From Planktomarina sp. (GTDB taxonomy: Bacteria > Pseudomonadota > Alphaproteobacteria > Rhodobacterales > Rhodobacteraceae), in assembly GCA_020630015.1 (NCBI GenBank), contig JAHDCF010000006.1, positions 1 to 64,000 on the forward strand: a stretch of DNA of 64,000 nt. The letters run 5' to 3'. Under the pieces are notes generated by a model. The model was not told where the DNA came from and searched no databases. It saw only the letters and a list, made by a program, of their open reading frames with translations. Below, piece after piece: positions 43,440 through 53,662 of the stretch. Made by a program: the position numbers and the translations under genes. How positions within the stretch are numbered: position 1 is the stretch's first letter; the number at the start of each line of letters is the position of its first letter.

Positions 43440-44861
43440 CTAAGTTGCTGATCCGCCCACCGTCAGGTTTCCAATCAGCAAAGATGGCTGTCCGACCCCA
43501 ACGGGCACCCATTGACCTTGCTTGCCGCAATTGCCCAGCCCCGCGTCAAGCGCCATGTCATTTCCGATCCCGCGAATATGTTTCAGGGCTGTTGCGCCAT
43601 CCCCAATCAAGGTCGCCCCTTTGATTGGGGCCCCTTTGACACCGTCTTTTACTTGGTAGGCTTCGGTGCAACTGAAAACGAATTTTCCGCTTGTGATATC
43701 AACCTGACCACCGCCAAACCCGATGGCGTAAATGCCATTTTTGATATCTTTCACCAAATCATCGGGCGTGGCGTCCCCGTTCAACATATAGGTATTTGTC
43801 ATACGCGGCATCGGGGCGTGGGCATGGCTTTCCCGCCGTCCATTTCCGGTGGGGGCCACACCCATCAAACGGGCGTTTTGGCGATCCTGCATATATCCAA
43901 CCAAGACACCGTCTTCGATAAGGGTGTTTTTGGCCGAAGGGGTTCCTTCGTCATCAATGGTCAGGGATCCGCGGCGATCGGGGATCGTTCCATCATCCAA
44001 AACCGTAACGCCTTTGGCGGCCACTTGTTTGCCAATCAAGCCTGAAAAGGCGGACGTACCGCGGCGATTGTAATCGCCTTCAAGACCATGCCCGACAGCC
44101 TCGTGCAGCAAGATGCCAGGCCAACCCGGGCCAAGCGCCACATCCATCACGCCCGCGGGGGCAGGGATGGCTGACAGGTTAAGCACGGCAATGCGCAACG
44201 CCTCGTCCACGACTGGTTTCCAATGGGCAGGGTCCATCAAACCGACCAACCCATGCCGACCGCCGCCGCCCACATATCCGGTTTCGCGGCGACCATCCTG
44301 ATCAACGATCACGCTGACGTTCAAACGTGCCATCGGTCGGATGTCGCTGACGCCGTAACCATCGGCGCGCAGGATGCTGATTTCCTGATGAGAGGCTGCC
44401 AAAGCAACACTGACTTGAACCACCCTTGGATCTGCCGCCCGTGCATAGGCATCGATTTCCTGCAAAAGTTCGATTTTGGCCGGGAATTCGGCATCCTCAA
44501 GTGGGCTTTGGTCGGAATACAGACGTTGATTCGTCTTCTGGGGCGCCGCGGACATCACGCCTTTGCCATCGTTGATGGCCAAACGCACAGTGCCTGTTGC
44601 CCGTTGAATGGCGGCTTCGGATATTTCTGATGCGTGGGAATAGGCAACTTGTTCGCCTTTGACCGCGCGCAACCCAAAACCTTCGGTCGCATCAAAGCTG
44701 GCATTTCGCACGCGCCCATCGTCAAAGGACACCACTTCGCTGTGTTTTCTTTCCAAAAACAGCTCTCCGTCTTCGGCCCCTGCCAAGGCGGATTTTACGA
44801 TCTTTTGGGTCGCCTCAAGGTCGAGGTGGGTTTCAAACGGGCGAAAAGACGTGTCAGCCAT
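43440..44861 (-). CDS. tldD: metalloprotease TldD
   Basis: Zinc protease subunit that, with TldE (PmbA), trims unfolded peptides and matures some modified peptides. The 473-residue protein has the metal motif HEAVGHGLEGD (H253, E254, H258), preceded by GPGWPGILL, and GRRESHAHAPMPRMTNTY downstream. ATG at 44861 is chosen; the frame is open to 44879. tldE is not in the window. It is divergent from ctaC. Confidence 0.95.
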   Translation of the reverse strand: MADTSFRPFETHLDLEATQKIVKSALAGAEDGELFLERKHSEVVSFDDGRVRNASFDATEGFGLRAVKGEQVAYSHASEISEAAIQRATGTVRLAINDGKGVMSAAPQKTNQRLYSDQSPLEDAEFPAKIELLQEIDAYARAADPRVVQVSVALAASHQEISILRADGYGVSDIRPMARLNVSVIVDQDGRRETGYVGGGGRHGLVGLMDPAHWKPVVDEALRIAVLNLSAIPAPAGVMDVALGPGWPGILLHEAVGHGLEGDYNRRGTSAFSGLIGKQVAAKGVTVLDDGTIPDRRGSLTIDDEGTPSAKNTLIEDGVLVGYMQDRQNARLMGVAPTGNGRRESHAHAPMPRMTNTYMLNGDATPDDLVKDIKNGIYAIGFGGGQVDITSGKFVFSCTEAYQVKDGVKGAPIKGATLIGDGATALKHIRGIGNDMALDAGLGNCGKQGQWVPVGVGQPSLLIGNLTVGGSAT

Positions 44862-45030
44862 GATTCTTGTTCCCAACAAAGGTAACTTTTTGAGGGGCGG
44901 CGTCCCTTTGACGCGGCCTCAGAGATTGCGTGTTTGGCTGTGATATGGTTCATGCAACTCAGAAAAGCAAACCGGCCGTCCATCAGACGGCCCCGTGACG
45001 CGCACCCGCGCAACTGGGAAAGAGACTACT

Positions 45031-45888
45031 ATGCGTTTTTTGACATCTTTGTCTTCCGCCGCATTCACGCTGATGGCCGGGGCCGCTGTTGCCCAAGATG
45101 GCATTGAAGGTTTGGCCTCATTGGGCAAGCCCGAACCACGCGGCATCGGGTTTCAGGCACCTGCAACCGAATTGATGCGTGACATCATCTTTTTGGACAA
45201 TTTGTTGTTGGTGATTATCACCATCATCTCTTTGTTTGTGACCGCGCTTTTGGCTTATGCCTGCTGGCGGTTTGCGCAATCGCGCAATGCAAACCCTGCA
45301 AGCTTTACCCATAACTCGGTGATTGAGGTGACTTGGACCGTGGTCCCCGTTTTGATTTTGGTCTTTATTGGCGCGTTTTCATTGCCGGTTTTGTTCAAAC
45401 AGCAAGAAATCCCAGAGGCAGACATCACCATCAAAGCGACCGGGTATCAGTGGTACTGGGGCTATGAATATGTGGATGAGGGCGTGGCTTTCGACAGCAT
45501 CATGTTGAAAAAAGAAGAGCTGGCCGATTTCGGATATGCACCTGATGAATATTTGTTGGCGACCGACACCTCCGTAGTTGTGCCTGTTGGCAAAACGATC
45601 GTGATGCAAATTACTGGTGCTGACGTGATCCATGCTTGGACCATTCCCGCCTTTGGCGTGAAACAAGATGGTGTGCCTGGCCGGATCGCTGAATTGTGGT
45701 TTGCCGCTGAAAAAGAGGGCGTCTTCTTTGGACAGTGTTCTGAACTGTGCGGAAAAGATCACGCCTATATGCCGATCACAGTAAAGGTCGTAAGCCAAGA
45801 ACAGTACGATGCATGGATGGTCCGCGCGAAAGAAGAATTCGCCGCCGTCGACGCACCGGTTGACCCAATCGTTTTGGCGTCTAACTGA
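45031..45888 (+). CDS. ctaC: cytochrome c oxidase subunit II
   Basis: CuA-bearing subunit of the aa3-type terminal oxidase. The 285-residue precursor has a signal peptide (1-21), two transmembrane helices (about 55-80, 100-122), the aromatic WYWGYEY electron-entry patch (141-147) and CuA ligands H201, C236, E238, C240, H244 and M247 ([14 protein letters not shown]). ATG at 45031 follows GAGACTACT; the frame starts at 44995. It opens the cluster ctaC-ctaB-small ORF-ctaG-ctaE; subunit I (ctaD) is elsewhere. Confidence 0.96.
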   Translation: MRFLTSLSSAAFTLMAGAAVAQDGIEGLASLGKPEPRGIGFQAPATELMRDIIFLDNLLLVIITIISLFVTALLAYACWRFAQSRNANPASFTHNSVIEVTWTVVPVLILVFIGAFSLPVLFKQQEIPEADITIKATGYQWYWGYEYVDEGVAFDSIMLKKEELADFGYAPDEYLLATDTSVVVPVGKTIVMQITGADVIHAWTIPAFGVKQDGVPGRIAELWFAAEKEGVFFGQCSELCGKDHAYMPITVKVVSQEQYDAWMVRAKEEFAAVDAPVDPIVLASN

Positions 45889-45914
45889 TCTGACGTGAGA
45901 AAGCCGTAAAAGCG

Positions 45915-46850
45915 ATGAGCAACGTGAGCATTGATCCAACCGAATATGACGCAAGCTTTGGCGATTATTTCGCTTTGCTAAAGCCGCGTGTCATGTCTTT
46001 GGTTGTGTTCACGGCTTTGGTTGGGCTTTTGGCGGCGCCATCTTCCCTGCATCCAGTTGAAGCGTTTTCAGCCGTGTTGTTCATTGCGATTGGGGCAGGG
46101 GCCTCTGGTGCGCTGAACATGTGGTGGGACGCTGACATTGATGCAGTTATGAAACGCACTGTCGGCCGGCCAATCCCATCTGGCCGCGTGACGCCAGATG
46201 CGGCCTTATCCATTGGAACGGCCTTGTCAGGGCTTAGCGTTGTGATGCTGGGCCTTGCTACGAACTGGCATGCAGCGGGTTGGTTGGCGTTTACGATCTT
46301 CTTTTACGTTGTGATTTATTCCATGTGGCTGAAACGCAGCACACCGCAAAACATCGTGATTGGCGGTGCCGCCGGCGCATTCCCGCCTTTGGTTGGATGG
46401 GTTGCCGCAACGGGATCGATTTCGGTTGAAGCTGTTTTGATGTTTGCGATCATCTTTATGTGGACGCCGCCTCATTTCTGGGCATTGGCCCTGTTTACGC
46501 GCATGGATTACGATGATGCGAAAGTGCCGATGCTGACCGTTACGCATGGTCGCCCGTCCGCGCGCAAGCATATTTTTGTCTATTCAATCTTGTTGACGGT
46601 TTTGGCCATTGCAGCAGGTTTCACGGCGATTGGCGGGCCCTTGTATTTGGCGGTGGCACTGGTTTGCAGTTTCATCTTAATGCGCGATGCATTGAAAATC
46701 ATGCGCCGCGATGATGATGCAGCCGAAGCTGACAATTACGCCGTGGAAAAATCATTCTTTAAATTTTCCCTTTGGTACTTGTTTGCATTGTTCATGGCGA
46801 TTTTGATCGGTGCATTGACAGCCCAATGGGGTTTGGGGGGCTGGACATGA
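45915..46850 (+). CDS. ctaB: protoheme IX farnesyltransferase
   Basis: Makes heme O from heme B, a precursor of heme A for the oxidase. The 311-residue protein has about nine transmembrane helices and the prenyl-diphosphate motif NMWWDADIDAVMKRT (about 72-86), with GRPIPSGR next to it; a second conserved loop is RMDYDDAKVPML. It ends in a 4-bp overlap with the small ORF before ctaG. Length normal. Confidence 0.95.
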   Translation: MSNVSIDPTEYDASFGDYFALLKPRVMSLVVFTALVGLLAAPSSLHPVEAFSAVLFIAIGAGASGALNMWWDADIDAVMKRTVGRPIPSGRVTPDAALSIGTALSGLSVVMLGLATNWHAAGWLAFTIFFYVVIYSMWLKRSTPQNIVIGGAAGAFPPLVGWVAATGSISVEAVLMFAIIFMWTPPHFWALALFTRMDYDDAKVPMLTVTHGRPSARKHIFVYSILLTVLAIAAGFTAIGGPLYLAVALVCSFILMRDALKIMRRDDDAAEADNYAVEKSFFKFSLWYLFALFMAILIGALTAQWGLGGWT

Positions 46851-47032
46851 GCCTGACCAAACAAAGCGAATTGCATCGCCGCCGCGATGGCCGCAATAAA
46901 ATGGTGGCATTATGCCTTGTGGCATTCATGGCGCTTTTGGTCGCCCTGAGCCTGACAAAATTACGCACATCCGGGGCGACCGAAGGGTTTGATCACGTGG
47001 TGCGCCCAGCTTTGGAAGGTGTTTCTGAATGA
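46847..47032 (+). CDS. small membrane protein between ctaB and ctaG
   Basis: A 61-residue protein with a basic N-terminus (KQSELHRRRDGRNK) and one transmembrane helix (about 18-38, VALCLVAFMALLVALSL), then a short periplasmic tail. It overlaps ctaB (ATGA) and ctaG (ATGA) by 4 bp each. A small ORF in this place occurs in other alphaproteobacterial oxidase operons (sometimes called CoxF-like); its role is thought to be assembly, not proven. Confidence 0.75.
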   Translation: MSLTKQSELHRRRDGRNKMVALCLVAFMALLVALSLTKLRTSGATEGFDHVVRPALEGVSE

Positions 47033-47598
47033 CATCAGTTCAAAAAACCCTTGCCCAAACGATTGGGCTTGTTCTGGTGATGGGTGCTTTGGCTTGGGCG
47101 TCCGTCCCGTTTTATGACTGGTTTTGCCGTGTCACGGGGTTTTCGGGAATTACCGGTGTCGCTGAAGCCGAAAGCGATGTGGTTCTTAACAAAGAAATCA
47201 CAATCCGGTTTGACGCGGGTTTGGAACGTGGAATGCCATGGACCTTTACCCCCGTCGAACGCACAATGACGCTTAAGATTGGTGAAACGGGTCTGGCCTT
47301 TTACGAGGCATATAACCCAACCGATCGTCCGGTCGCAGGATCCGCCAGTTACAATGTTGCCCCATATCAGGCCGGTGGCTTTTTCAGCAAAATTGACTGT
47401 TTTTGCTTTGAAGAACAAATCTTACAACCCGGCGAACGTGTGCAAATGCCTGTCACTTTCTTTGTCGATCCAGAAATTGTGGATGACAGAGAAGGAAAAT
47501 ACATTCACACAATCACGCTAAGCTATACTTTTTATGAAATCGATCTGCCCGAGGATATTGCATCCCTGACGGATCAAACAGAAACGACAGTAAACTAA
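47029..47598 (+). CDS. ctaG: cytochrome c oxidase assembly protein CtaG/Cox11
   Basis: Copper chaperone that builds the CuB site of subunit I. The 189-residue protein has one N-terminal transmembrane helix (about 8-28) and a periplasmic immunoglobulin-like domain with the copper motif CFCFEEQ (C124, C126) and a further conserved cysteine in [10 protein letters not shown] (C33). Start is fixed by overlap with the small ORF; ctaE follows after 17 bp. Confidence 0.95.
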   Translation: MTSVQKTLAQTIGLVLVMGALAWASVPFYDWFCRVTGFSGITGVAEAESDVVLNKEITIRFDAGLERGMPWTFTPVERTMTLKIGETGLAFYEAYNPTDRPVAGSASYNVAPYQAGGFFSKIDCFCFEEQILQPGERVQMPVTFFVDPEIVDDREGKYIHTITLSYTFYEIDLPEDIASLTDQTETTVN

Positions 47599-47615
47599 GT
47601 CCGACGAGGCCCCAA

Positions 47616-48461
47616 ATGGCACACGAAAAAAATCACGACTATCACATTCTAAACCCCTCTATCTGGCCGTTTGTGGGGGCATTTGCTGCTTTTGCAATGC
47701 TCTTTGGTGCCGTGGGTTGGATGAGCGATGGTACAATGACCATCTTCTTCGAAAGCATCACCATAAGTGGTCCTTGGCTGTTTCTGATCGGCCTTGTGGG
47801 CGTTTTGTATGTCATGTTCGGCTGGTGGTCAGAAACAGTAGAAGAAAACCAAATCGGCGATCACACACCGGTGGTGCGTTTGGGCCTTCGGTATGGGTTC
47901 ATTTTGTTCATCATGTCTGAGGTGATGTTCTTCTCTGCTTGGTTCTGGTCGTTCTTCAAACACGAGCTGTATCCAATGTCAGAGTATTTCGGCACAACTT
48001 ACGTGAAGCCAGAATACCACCTGATCAACGCCTTTGAATTGCCTTTGATCAACACATTGCTTTTGTTGATGTCAGGCTGTGCGGCCACTTGGGCGCACCA
48101 CGCTTTGGTGCATGGCAATAATCGTTTGGACCTGCGCAATGGTTTGATCATCGCCATCGTTTTGGGCGCGATCTTCACAGCGTTCCAAGTTTACGAATAT
48201 CGTGAACTTTTGGTTGTGGATGGTTGGACATTCTCTGGTGAGATCGATTTTGCGAACTTCTTTATGGCAACGGGTTTCCACGGGTTCCACGTTGTTGTGG
48301 GTACGATCTTTTTGACGATCTGTTTGTTGCGCGTTCTAAAGAACCACTTCAAATCTGACGATCACATCGGTTTCGAGGCCGCCGCATGGTATTGGCACTT
48401 CGTTGACGTTGTTTGGTTGTTCCTGTTTGCCGCCGTATACCTTTGGGGTGGTGGATACTGA
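47616..48461 (+). CDS. ctaE: cytochrome c oxidase subunit III
   Basis: Seven-helix subunit that supports proton uptake and stability of the aa3 oxidase. The 281-residue protein begins [17 protein letters not shown] and has the family signatures [20 protein letters not shown]-type helix three, the conserved glutamate in it, [11 protein letters not shown] (about 223-233), and the C-terminal [14 protein letters not shown]. Last gene before a strong terminator. Confidence 0.96.
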   Translation: MAHEKNHDYHILNPSIWPFVGAFAAFAMLFGAVGWMSDGTMTIFFESITISGPWLFLIGLVGVLYVMFGWWSETVEENQIGDHTPVVRLGLRYGFILFIMSEVMFFSAWFWSFFKHELYPMSEYFGTTYVKPEYHLINAFELPLINTLLLLMSGCAATWAHHALVHGNNRLDLRNGLIIAIVLGAIFTAFQVYEYRELLVVDGWTFSGEIDFANFFMATGFHGFHVVVGTIFLTICLLRVLKNHFKSDDHIGFEAAAWYWHFVDVVWLFLFAAVYLWGGGY

Positions 48462-48531
48462 TCTGATTGTGGTTGGGCCGTCTGTCCGACCACATGAACA
48501 TGGGGCTGTTGCCAGCGTCAGATACGATCAC

Positions 48532-48562
48532 AAAAGGCAGCTCATGCGGAGCTGCCTTTTTT
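48532..48562 (+). terminator. terminator after ctaE
   Basis: 12-bp stem AAAAGGCAGCTC with GAGCTGCCTTTT (48532-48560 region), 5-nt loop, ending in T6. Only 16 nt separate it from the surf1 start codon. Confidence 0.85.
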
Positions 48563-48578
48563 CATGAAAGGGACAGGC

Positions 48579-49250
48579 ATGAAATTCTGGGGCATGATCT
48601 TGATCGGGGTTTTGGGCTTTGCCATCTTGATGGGGCTTGGCATTTGGCAGGTTCAGCGCCTTGCATGGAAACAAGGGGTTTTGGCCGATATCGAAAATCG
48701 AATTTCCGCTGATGTGCAAACCATTCCCACGTCCCTCGATGCCAGCGTGGATTTGTACCTGCCGGTGACGGTATCAGGCCAGTTTGAAACAGATACAATC
48801 CGGGTGCTTGTTTCCCAAAAAATTTATGGGGCAGGGTATCGTTTGATTAATGCGATCATCACCACAGATGGCCGCCGCATTTTGGTGGATCGTGGTTTTG
48901 TCACGGTGAATGCAACACAAATGCCACCAGTGCCTGCAGGCACCGTGCGTGTGGATGGCAACCTTCATTGGCCGCAAGAGATTGATCGCTTCACCCCGGA
49001 TAACGACATTGCCGCCAACATTTGGTTTTCAAGGGATGTCCCCACATTGGCCCAACACCTGCGGACGGAGGGCATTTTGATCGTGGCGCGAAAGGTGGAA
49101 GGTGATGATGAAATGCAACCCTTGCCCGTTGGGGTTGAGGGCATTCCAAATGATCACTTGCAATATGCCATCACGTGGTTTTCGTTGGCGGCGATTTGGC
49201 TTGGAATGATGGGGTATTTCGTTTACCGCATGCGCAAAATAGCCAGCTAA
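48579..49250 (+). CDS. SURF1 family oxidase biogenesis protein
   Basis: A 223-residue inner-membrane protein with helices at both ends (about 3-22 and 197-216) and the SURF1 signatures GIWQVQRLAWKQ (20-31), ILVDRGFV (about 107-114) and the C-terminal NDHLQYAITWFSLAAIWLGM. It helps insert heme A into oxidase subunit I. An ATG at 48564 overlaps the terminator; ATG at 48579 with GGGAC upstream is preferred. There is no room for a promoter between terminator and gene, so expression needs read-through. Confidence 0.88.
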   Translation: MKFWGMILIGVLGFAILMGLGIWQVQRLAWKQGVLADIENRISADVQTIPTSLDASVDLYLPVTVSGQFETDTIRVLVSQKIYGAGYRLINAIITTDGRRILVDRGFVTVNATQMPPVPAGTVRVDGNLHWPQEIDRFTPDNDIAANIWFSRDVPTLAQHLRTEGILIVARKVEGDDEMQPLPVGVEGIPNDHLQYAITWFSLAAIWLGMMGYFVYRMRKIAS

Positions 49251-49262
49251 GGAAGAATGGTT

Positions 49263-50651
49263 ATGAAATATATTTCTACACGTGGACAGGCGCCAGAACT
49301 TAGCTTCGAAGACGCGATGTTGACTGGCCTGGCCCGTGATGGTGGATTGTATGTCCCCGCAGAGGTTCCAACCCTGAACCACGCTGATATCGCGGCGATG
49401 GCCGGGCTACCTTATGAAGAAATTGCCTTTCGTGTGATGCGTCCGTTCATCGGCGAAACCTTTGGTGACTCCGAATTTGGCGAAATCATCGAAAAATCTT
49501 ATGCAGGGTTTGGGCATGCGGCCCGTGCGCCGTTGAAACAGATGGGTCCAAATCACCATTTATTGGAACTGTTTCATGGTCCAACGCTGGCGTTCAAAGA
49601 TTTTGCCATGCAATTGATTGGTCAAATGTTTCAGGTGGCGCTGAAGCGTCGGGGTGATCGGGTGACGATTGTTGGGGCCACTTCAGGTGATACTGGGTCT
49701 GCCGCGATCGAGGCATTCAAAGGTCTGAACGCGGTTGATGTGTTCATCTTGTTTCCAAATGGGCGTGTTAGCGAAGTGCAGCGCCGTCAGATGACAACAC
49801 CATCCGAAAGCAATGTTCATGCGGTGGCCGTCGAGGGCAGTTTCGATACCTGTCAGGGCCTGCTGAAAGACATGTTTAATGATCTTGAATTCCGCGATGG
49901 GGTGCGCCTTGCCGGTGTGAATTCGATTAACTGGGCCCGGGTTTTGGCGCAGGTTGTCTATTACTTCTCAGCAGCCACCAGTTTGGGTGCCCCCCACCGT
50001 CGTATCAGTTTCACGGTTCCGACCGGGAATTTCGGGGATATCTTTGCGGGCTATATCGCCAAAAAGATGGGGCTGCCGATTGATCGTTTGGTGATTGCGA
50101 CCAACCACAATGATATTCTGGATCGGGCGATGCGCACGGGCCGTTATGAAACCGGCAAAGTATTACCCAGCATATCCCCGTCGATGGATATTCAAGTGTC
50201 ATCCAATTTCGAACGTGCATTGTTTGATGCCTATGATCGCGATGGCGCGGCGGTGGCCCAACTTATGGATGAATTGAAATCCGATGGTGGATTTTCAATC
50301 AGCCAAGGGGCCCGTGAAACACTGGCCGAACATTTTGACAGCGGCCGATGTGGGGAAGACGAAACCTCTGCTGCGATTGCGCAAGCTTTGGCAGAAACGG
50401 GTGAAGTTTTGTGCCCCCATTCCGCGATTGGTGTTTCTGTGGCAAATCAAAATCTGGGCACCAGCCCCATGGTCACACTGGCAACGGCCCATCCCGCGAA
50501 ATTCCCTGATGCGGTGGAAAAGGCGACGGGCATTCGCCCTGCATTGCCCGCCCGCATGGCAGACCTGTTTGATCGTACCGAACGTTTGACCGAAGTCGAA
50601 AACGATTTGGCAAGGCTGCAAACCCTTGTCAAAGAACGGATCCAAGCGTGA
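49263..50651 (+). CDS. thrC: threonine synthase
   Basis: PLP enzyme converting phosphohomoserine to threonine. The 462-residue protein begins MKYISTRG and has the PLP lysine K112 in GPTLAFKDFAMQ, GATSGDTGSAAIEA, FPNGRVSEVQRRQMTT and PTGNFGDIFAGY. ATG at 49263 has AAGGAAG 7 nt upstream; the ATG at 49257 is too close. It overlaps the next gene by GTGA. Confidence 0.96.
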   Translation: MKYISTRGQAPELSFEDAMLTGLARDGGLYVPAEVPTLNHADIAAMAGLPYEEIAFRVMRPFIGETFGDSEFGEIIEKSYAGFGHAARAPLKQMGPNHHLLELFHGPTLAFKDFAMQLIGQMFQVALKRRGDRVTIVGATSGDTGSAAIEAFKGLNAVDVFILFPNGRVSEVQRRQMTTPSESNVHAVAVEGSFDTCQGLLKDMFNDLEFRDGVRLAGVNSINWARVLAQVVYYFSAATSLGAPHRRISFTVPTGNFGDIFAGYIAKKMGLPIDRLVIATNHNDILDRAMRTGRYETGKVLPSISPSMDIQVSSNFERALFDAYDRDGAAVAQLMDELKSDGGFSISQGARETLAEHFDSGRCGEDETSAAIAQALAETGEVLCPHSAIGVSVANQNLGTSPMVTLATAHPAKFPDAVEKATGIRPALPARMADLFDRTERLTEVENDLARLQTLVKERIQA

Positions 50652-51910
50652 GCGTGCAAACACATACCCTGAAAAACGGTTTTCGGATTGTTACCGAAAA
50701 TATGCCGGGCATGAAATCCGCATCGGTTGGTATTTGGGTGAATGCAGGCGGACGCCATGAACGGCTGGAACAAAATGGGATTGCCCATTTCCTTGAACAT
50801 ATGGCGTTCAAAGGAACGAAGCGGCGTTCAGCCTTGCAGATCGCAGAAGCTGTCGAAGATGTTGGCGGATACATCAATGCCTATACCAGCCGCGAAATGA
50901 CCGCTTATTTCGCGCGTGTCTTGGAAAATGACGTGGCCTTGGCCGTTGATGTGATTTCAGACATCATTTTGAACCCCATTTTTGATCCCACAGAGATTGA
51001 GACCGAACGGGGTGTCATCCTTCAAGAGATTGGGCAGGCCTTAGATACACCTGACGACATTATTTTCGATTGGTTGCAAGAAGTGGCTTATCCCAATCAA
51101 CCCTTGGGGCGCACGATATTGGGCCCTGCGGAACGCGTCAGCAGTTTTACCCGTGATGATTTGGCCGGATTTGTAAAAGAAAATTATGGTCCCGATCAGA
51201 TGGTTTTATCGGCGGCTGGTGCGGTTGATCACGATGCCATCGTGCGACAAGCCGAAGAGGTGTTCGGTGCCATTGCAGCCCGGTCGCAAAAAGAATTTGT
51301 TCCTGCAACGTTTTCTGGCGGACAATTGATTGAGGCCAAACCACTGGAGCAAGCGCATTTTGCCCTTGCGTTTGAGGCCCCCGATTACCGCAACCGCGAC
51401 ATTTACACCGCGCAAATCTTTTCCACCGCGTTTGGTGGGGGGATGTCGTCGCGATTGTTCCAAGAGGTGCGTGAAAAACGTGGGCTGTGTTACACGATTT
51501 TTTGTTCGGCTGGGGCTTACTCTGATACCGGCACTTTGACGATCTATGCTGGAACATCTGGTGATCAGGTTCGCGGACTGGCCGACATCACCATGGATGA
51601 AATGAAACGTGCCTCCGATGATATGTCAGAGGAAGAGGTCGCCCGCGCTCGCGCGCAGATGAAGGCGGGATTGCTGATGGGGTTGGAAAGCCCCGCATCA
51701 CGCGCAGAACGCCTTGCCCGTATGATCGCGATTTGGGGCAGGGTGCCTGATCTGGACGAAGTTATCACCCATGTGGATGCGGTTGATACTGAAATGGTTC
51801 GCCGATTTGCAGGTAACCTTGTTGATCGCGCCGAAATGGCCATGGCAATCTATGGTCCTGTGGAAAATGATATCTCTGTGTCTGATTTACAGGCACGTCT
51901 TGCGGCCTGA
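50648..51910 (+). CDS. M16 family zinc peptidase (MPP-like)
   Basis: A 420-residue insulinase-family peptidase closely resembling the mitochondrial processing peptidase beta subunit. The inverted zinc motif is HFLEH (47-51), and a glutamate in ETERGVILQEI (about 117-127) is the third ligand. The C-terminal half has FGGGMSSRLFQEVREKRGLCY. Starts with GTG overlapping the thrC stop (GTGA). The physiological substrate in bacteria is uncertain. It overlaps the acetyltransferase gene by one base. Confidence 0.93.
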   Translation: MSVQTHTLKNGFRIVTENMPGMKSASVGIWVNAGGRHERLEQNGIAHFLEHMAFKGTKRRSALQIAEAVEDVGGYINAYTSREMTAYFARVLENDVALAVDVISDIILNPIFDPTEIETERGVILQEIGQALDTPDDIIFDWLQEVAYPNQPLGRTILGPAERVSSFTRDDLAGFVKENYGPDQMVLSAAGAVDHDAIVRQAEEVFGAIAARSQKEFVPATFSGGQLIEAKPLEQAHFALAFEAPDYRNRDIYTAQIFSTAFGGGMSSRLFQEVREKRGLCYTIFCSAGAYSDTGTLTIYAGTSGDQVRGLADITMDEMKRASDDMSEEEVARARAQMKAGLLMGLESPASRAERLARMIAIWGRVPDLDEVITHVDAVDTEMVRRFAGNLVDRAEMAMAIYGPVENDISVSDLQARLAA

Positions 51911-52500
51911 TGGTGTTTCGACGGCGAAAACTGAAACTTACCACCGACCGATTATTGTTGCGTGCGCCGGTGCATAGCGATTTTCGCGCATGGGTTAAAT
52001 TGCGCTCTGACAATCGTGATTTTCTAACGCCGTGGGATCCCGTGTGGTCCAAGGATCATTTGACCCGCAAAAGTTTCACCAATCGTGTTTATTGGTCGAA
52101 CCGTGCGATCACCACAGGAACGGCCTTACCCCTGTTTGTGTTTTGGGCCGAAACCAATACTTTGGTTGGTGCAGTCACCTTAGACAATATTCGATATGGG
52201 CCAATGCAAACGGGCACTTTGGGATATTGGATGGGCCAAGAACACACACGCCAAGGCATCATGAGCGAGGCGATTGGCACCGTCGTGGATCATGCGTTTC
52301 ACGCCTTGGACCTCAGCCGCATAGAGGCGGCTTGCTTGCCCGAAAACAATGCATCTCGGGGATTGCTGGAATCCTCAGGCTTCAAATATGAAGGGGTGGC
52401 CCAAAGTTATCTTCAGATAAACGGTCGTTGGCGCACCCATGTTCTTTATGCCATGTTGCGCCACGATCGCCGCGGAAAAACAGAAGCCGGATCGGATTAG
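51910..52500 (+). CDS. RimJ/RimL-type GNAT acetyltransferase
   Basis: A 196-residue GNAT protein of the RimJ/RimL group: TDRLLLRAPVHSDFRAWVKLR at the start, LGYWMGQEHTRQGIMSEAIGTVVDHAF for acetyl-CoA binding (about 99-125), and IEAACLPENNASRGLLESSGF. Likely acetylates a protein N-terminus, possibly ribosomal S5 (RimJ), which is suggested by its regular place after thrC and the M16 gene. The stop adjoins that of apt with no gap. Confidence 0.85.
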   Translation: MVFRRRKLKLTTDRLLLRAPVHSDFRAWVKLRSDNRDFLTPWDPVWSKDHLTRKSFTNRVYWSNRAITTGTALPLFVFWAETNTLVGAVTLDNIRYGPMQTGTLGYWMGQEHTRQGIMSEAIGTVVDHAFHALDLSRIEAACLPENNASRGLLESSGFKYEGVAQSYLQINGRWRTHVLYAMLRHDRRGKTEAGSD

Positions 52501-53031
52501 TCAAAGCCCGTCAAATTCGCACAAGACATGGGTTTTCACTCCCATTTCTTTCAAAAGCTTACGTCCCCCCAGTTCGGGCAAATCAATTATAAACCCACAC
52601 CCGATGACATCGGCCCCCAGTTTTTCCAAAAGCTTTAGCCCGGCAACGGCGGTTCCACCGGTTGCCAGCAGATCATCCACAACCAATACGCGTTCACCGG
52701 GTTCGATTGCATCGACATGCACTTCGACCGTGGCTTCCCCGTATTCTAAAGCATAATCCTGTTCATAGGTTTCGCCGGGTAATTTTCCCTTTTTCCGGAT
52801 CGGAACAAACCCGGTGGTCAATTGATGTGCGATCGCACCGCCCAGTATGAAACCACGTGCTTCCAACCCGACAATTTTATCAATCTTATGCCCGGCCCAA
52901 GGATGCAGCATTTGGTCTATAGCCATCCGAAATCCGCGGGGATCGGCAAAAAGTGTGGTGACATCCCGAAACATAATCCCTTCGTGGGGAAAATCAGGAA
53001 TTGTGCGGATATACTCTTTCACGGTTTTCAT
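52501..53031 (-). CDS. apt: adenine phosphoribosyltransferase
   Basis: Salvages adenine to AMP with PRPP. The 176-residue protein has [11 protein letters not shown] (about 21-31), [15 protein letters not shown], and the PRPP motif [14 protein letters not shown] (about 114-127). ATG at 53031 follows AAGGAAA; the frame opens at 53082. Together with mtnP upstream it forms a methylthioadenosine/adenine salvage pair, with a LysE exporter between. Confidence 0.95.
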   Translation of the reverse strand: MKTVKEYIRTIPDFPHEGIMFRDVTTLFADPRGFRMAIDQMLHPWAGHKIDKIVGLEARGFILGGAIAHQLTTGFVPIRKKGKLPGETYEQDYALEYGEATVEVHVDAIEPGERVLVVDDLLATGGTAVAGLKLLEKLGADVIGCGFIIDLPELGGRKLLKEMGVKTHVLCEFDGL

Positions 53032-53041
53032 TTCAGTTTCC

Positions 53042-53662
53042 TTACGTGGTGCGGGTGATGGCCAATTTGATACCCAACCCAATCAACAATATTCCACCCA
53101 GCCTTTGCCCTAAGATCGCTGCGCGTGGTGAATTTAATATCCTGCGCTGAACGCCGTCTGCCGCCAATATATAGATCACATCTGCAACTGAAAATGCGAG
53201 GTTCACCAATGTGCCGAGCAATAGGAACTGAACAGAGACGGAAAGATTTGAATCCGCAACGACGAATTGCGGCAAAAACGCCAAAAAGAACAGGGCCGCT
53301 TTGGGGTTAAGAACTTCAACCATTACGCTTTGCCAAAAGGATGATTTAATGCGCCCTTTCGGGATTTCGAAATCAGCTGCGCGCGTCAAAATCATCTTCA
53401 GGCCAAGATAACAAAGATAGGCAGCTCCCAACATTTTCAACGCACCAAAGGCAATTGGAATGGTTTCAAGCAAAACAGCCAAGCCAAGTGCCGCGGCAAC
53501 AACGTGCACATACCCGCCCACGTGAAGGCCAGCGGCGGCGGCAAAACCACCTTGGCGGCCACCGGTCAATGTGCGGGCCACTACGTAAACGATGGCCGGG
53601 CCGGGCACAAAGGCAAATGTGGCCACCGCGACCACAAACAACAAAAGAAGATCAAGGGTCAC
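53042..53662 (-). CDS. LysE/RhtB family exporter
   Basis: A 206-residue inner-membrane protein with about six transmembrane helices and the family motif [22 protein letters not shown] near 18-39, plus [16 protein letters not shown] (about 119-134). Members export amino acids or homoserine lactones. It begins with GTG overlapping the mtnP stop (GTGA) and ends 10 bp before apt, so it belongs to the salvage operon; substrate unknown. Confidence 0.85.
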   Translation of the reverse strand: MTLDLLLLFVVAVATFAFVPGPAIVYVVARTLTGGRQGGFAAAAGLHVGGYVHVVAAALGLAVLLETIPIAFGALKMLGAAYLCYLGLKMILTRAADFEIPKGRIKSSFWQSVMVEVLNPKAALFFLAFLPQFVVADSNLSVSVQFLLLGTLVNLAFSVADVIYILAADGVQRRILNSPRAAILGQRLGGILLIGLGIKLAITRTT

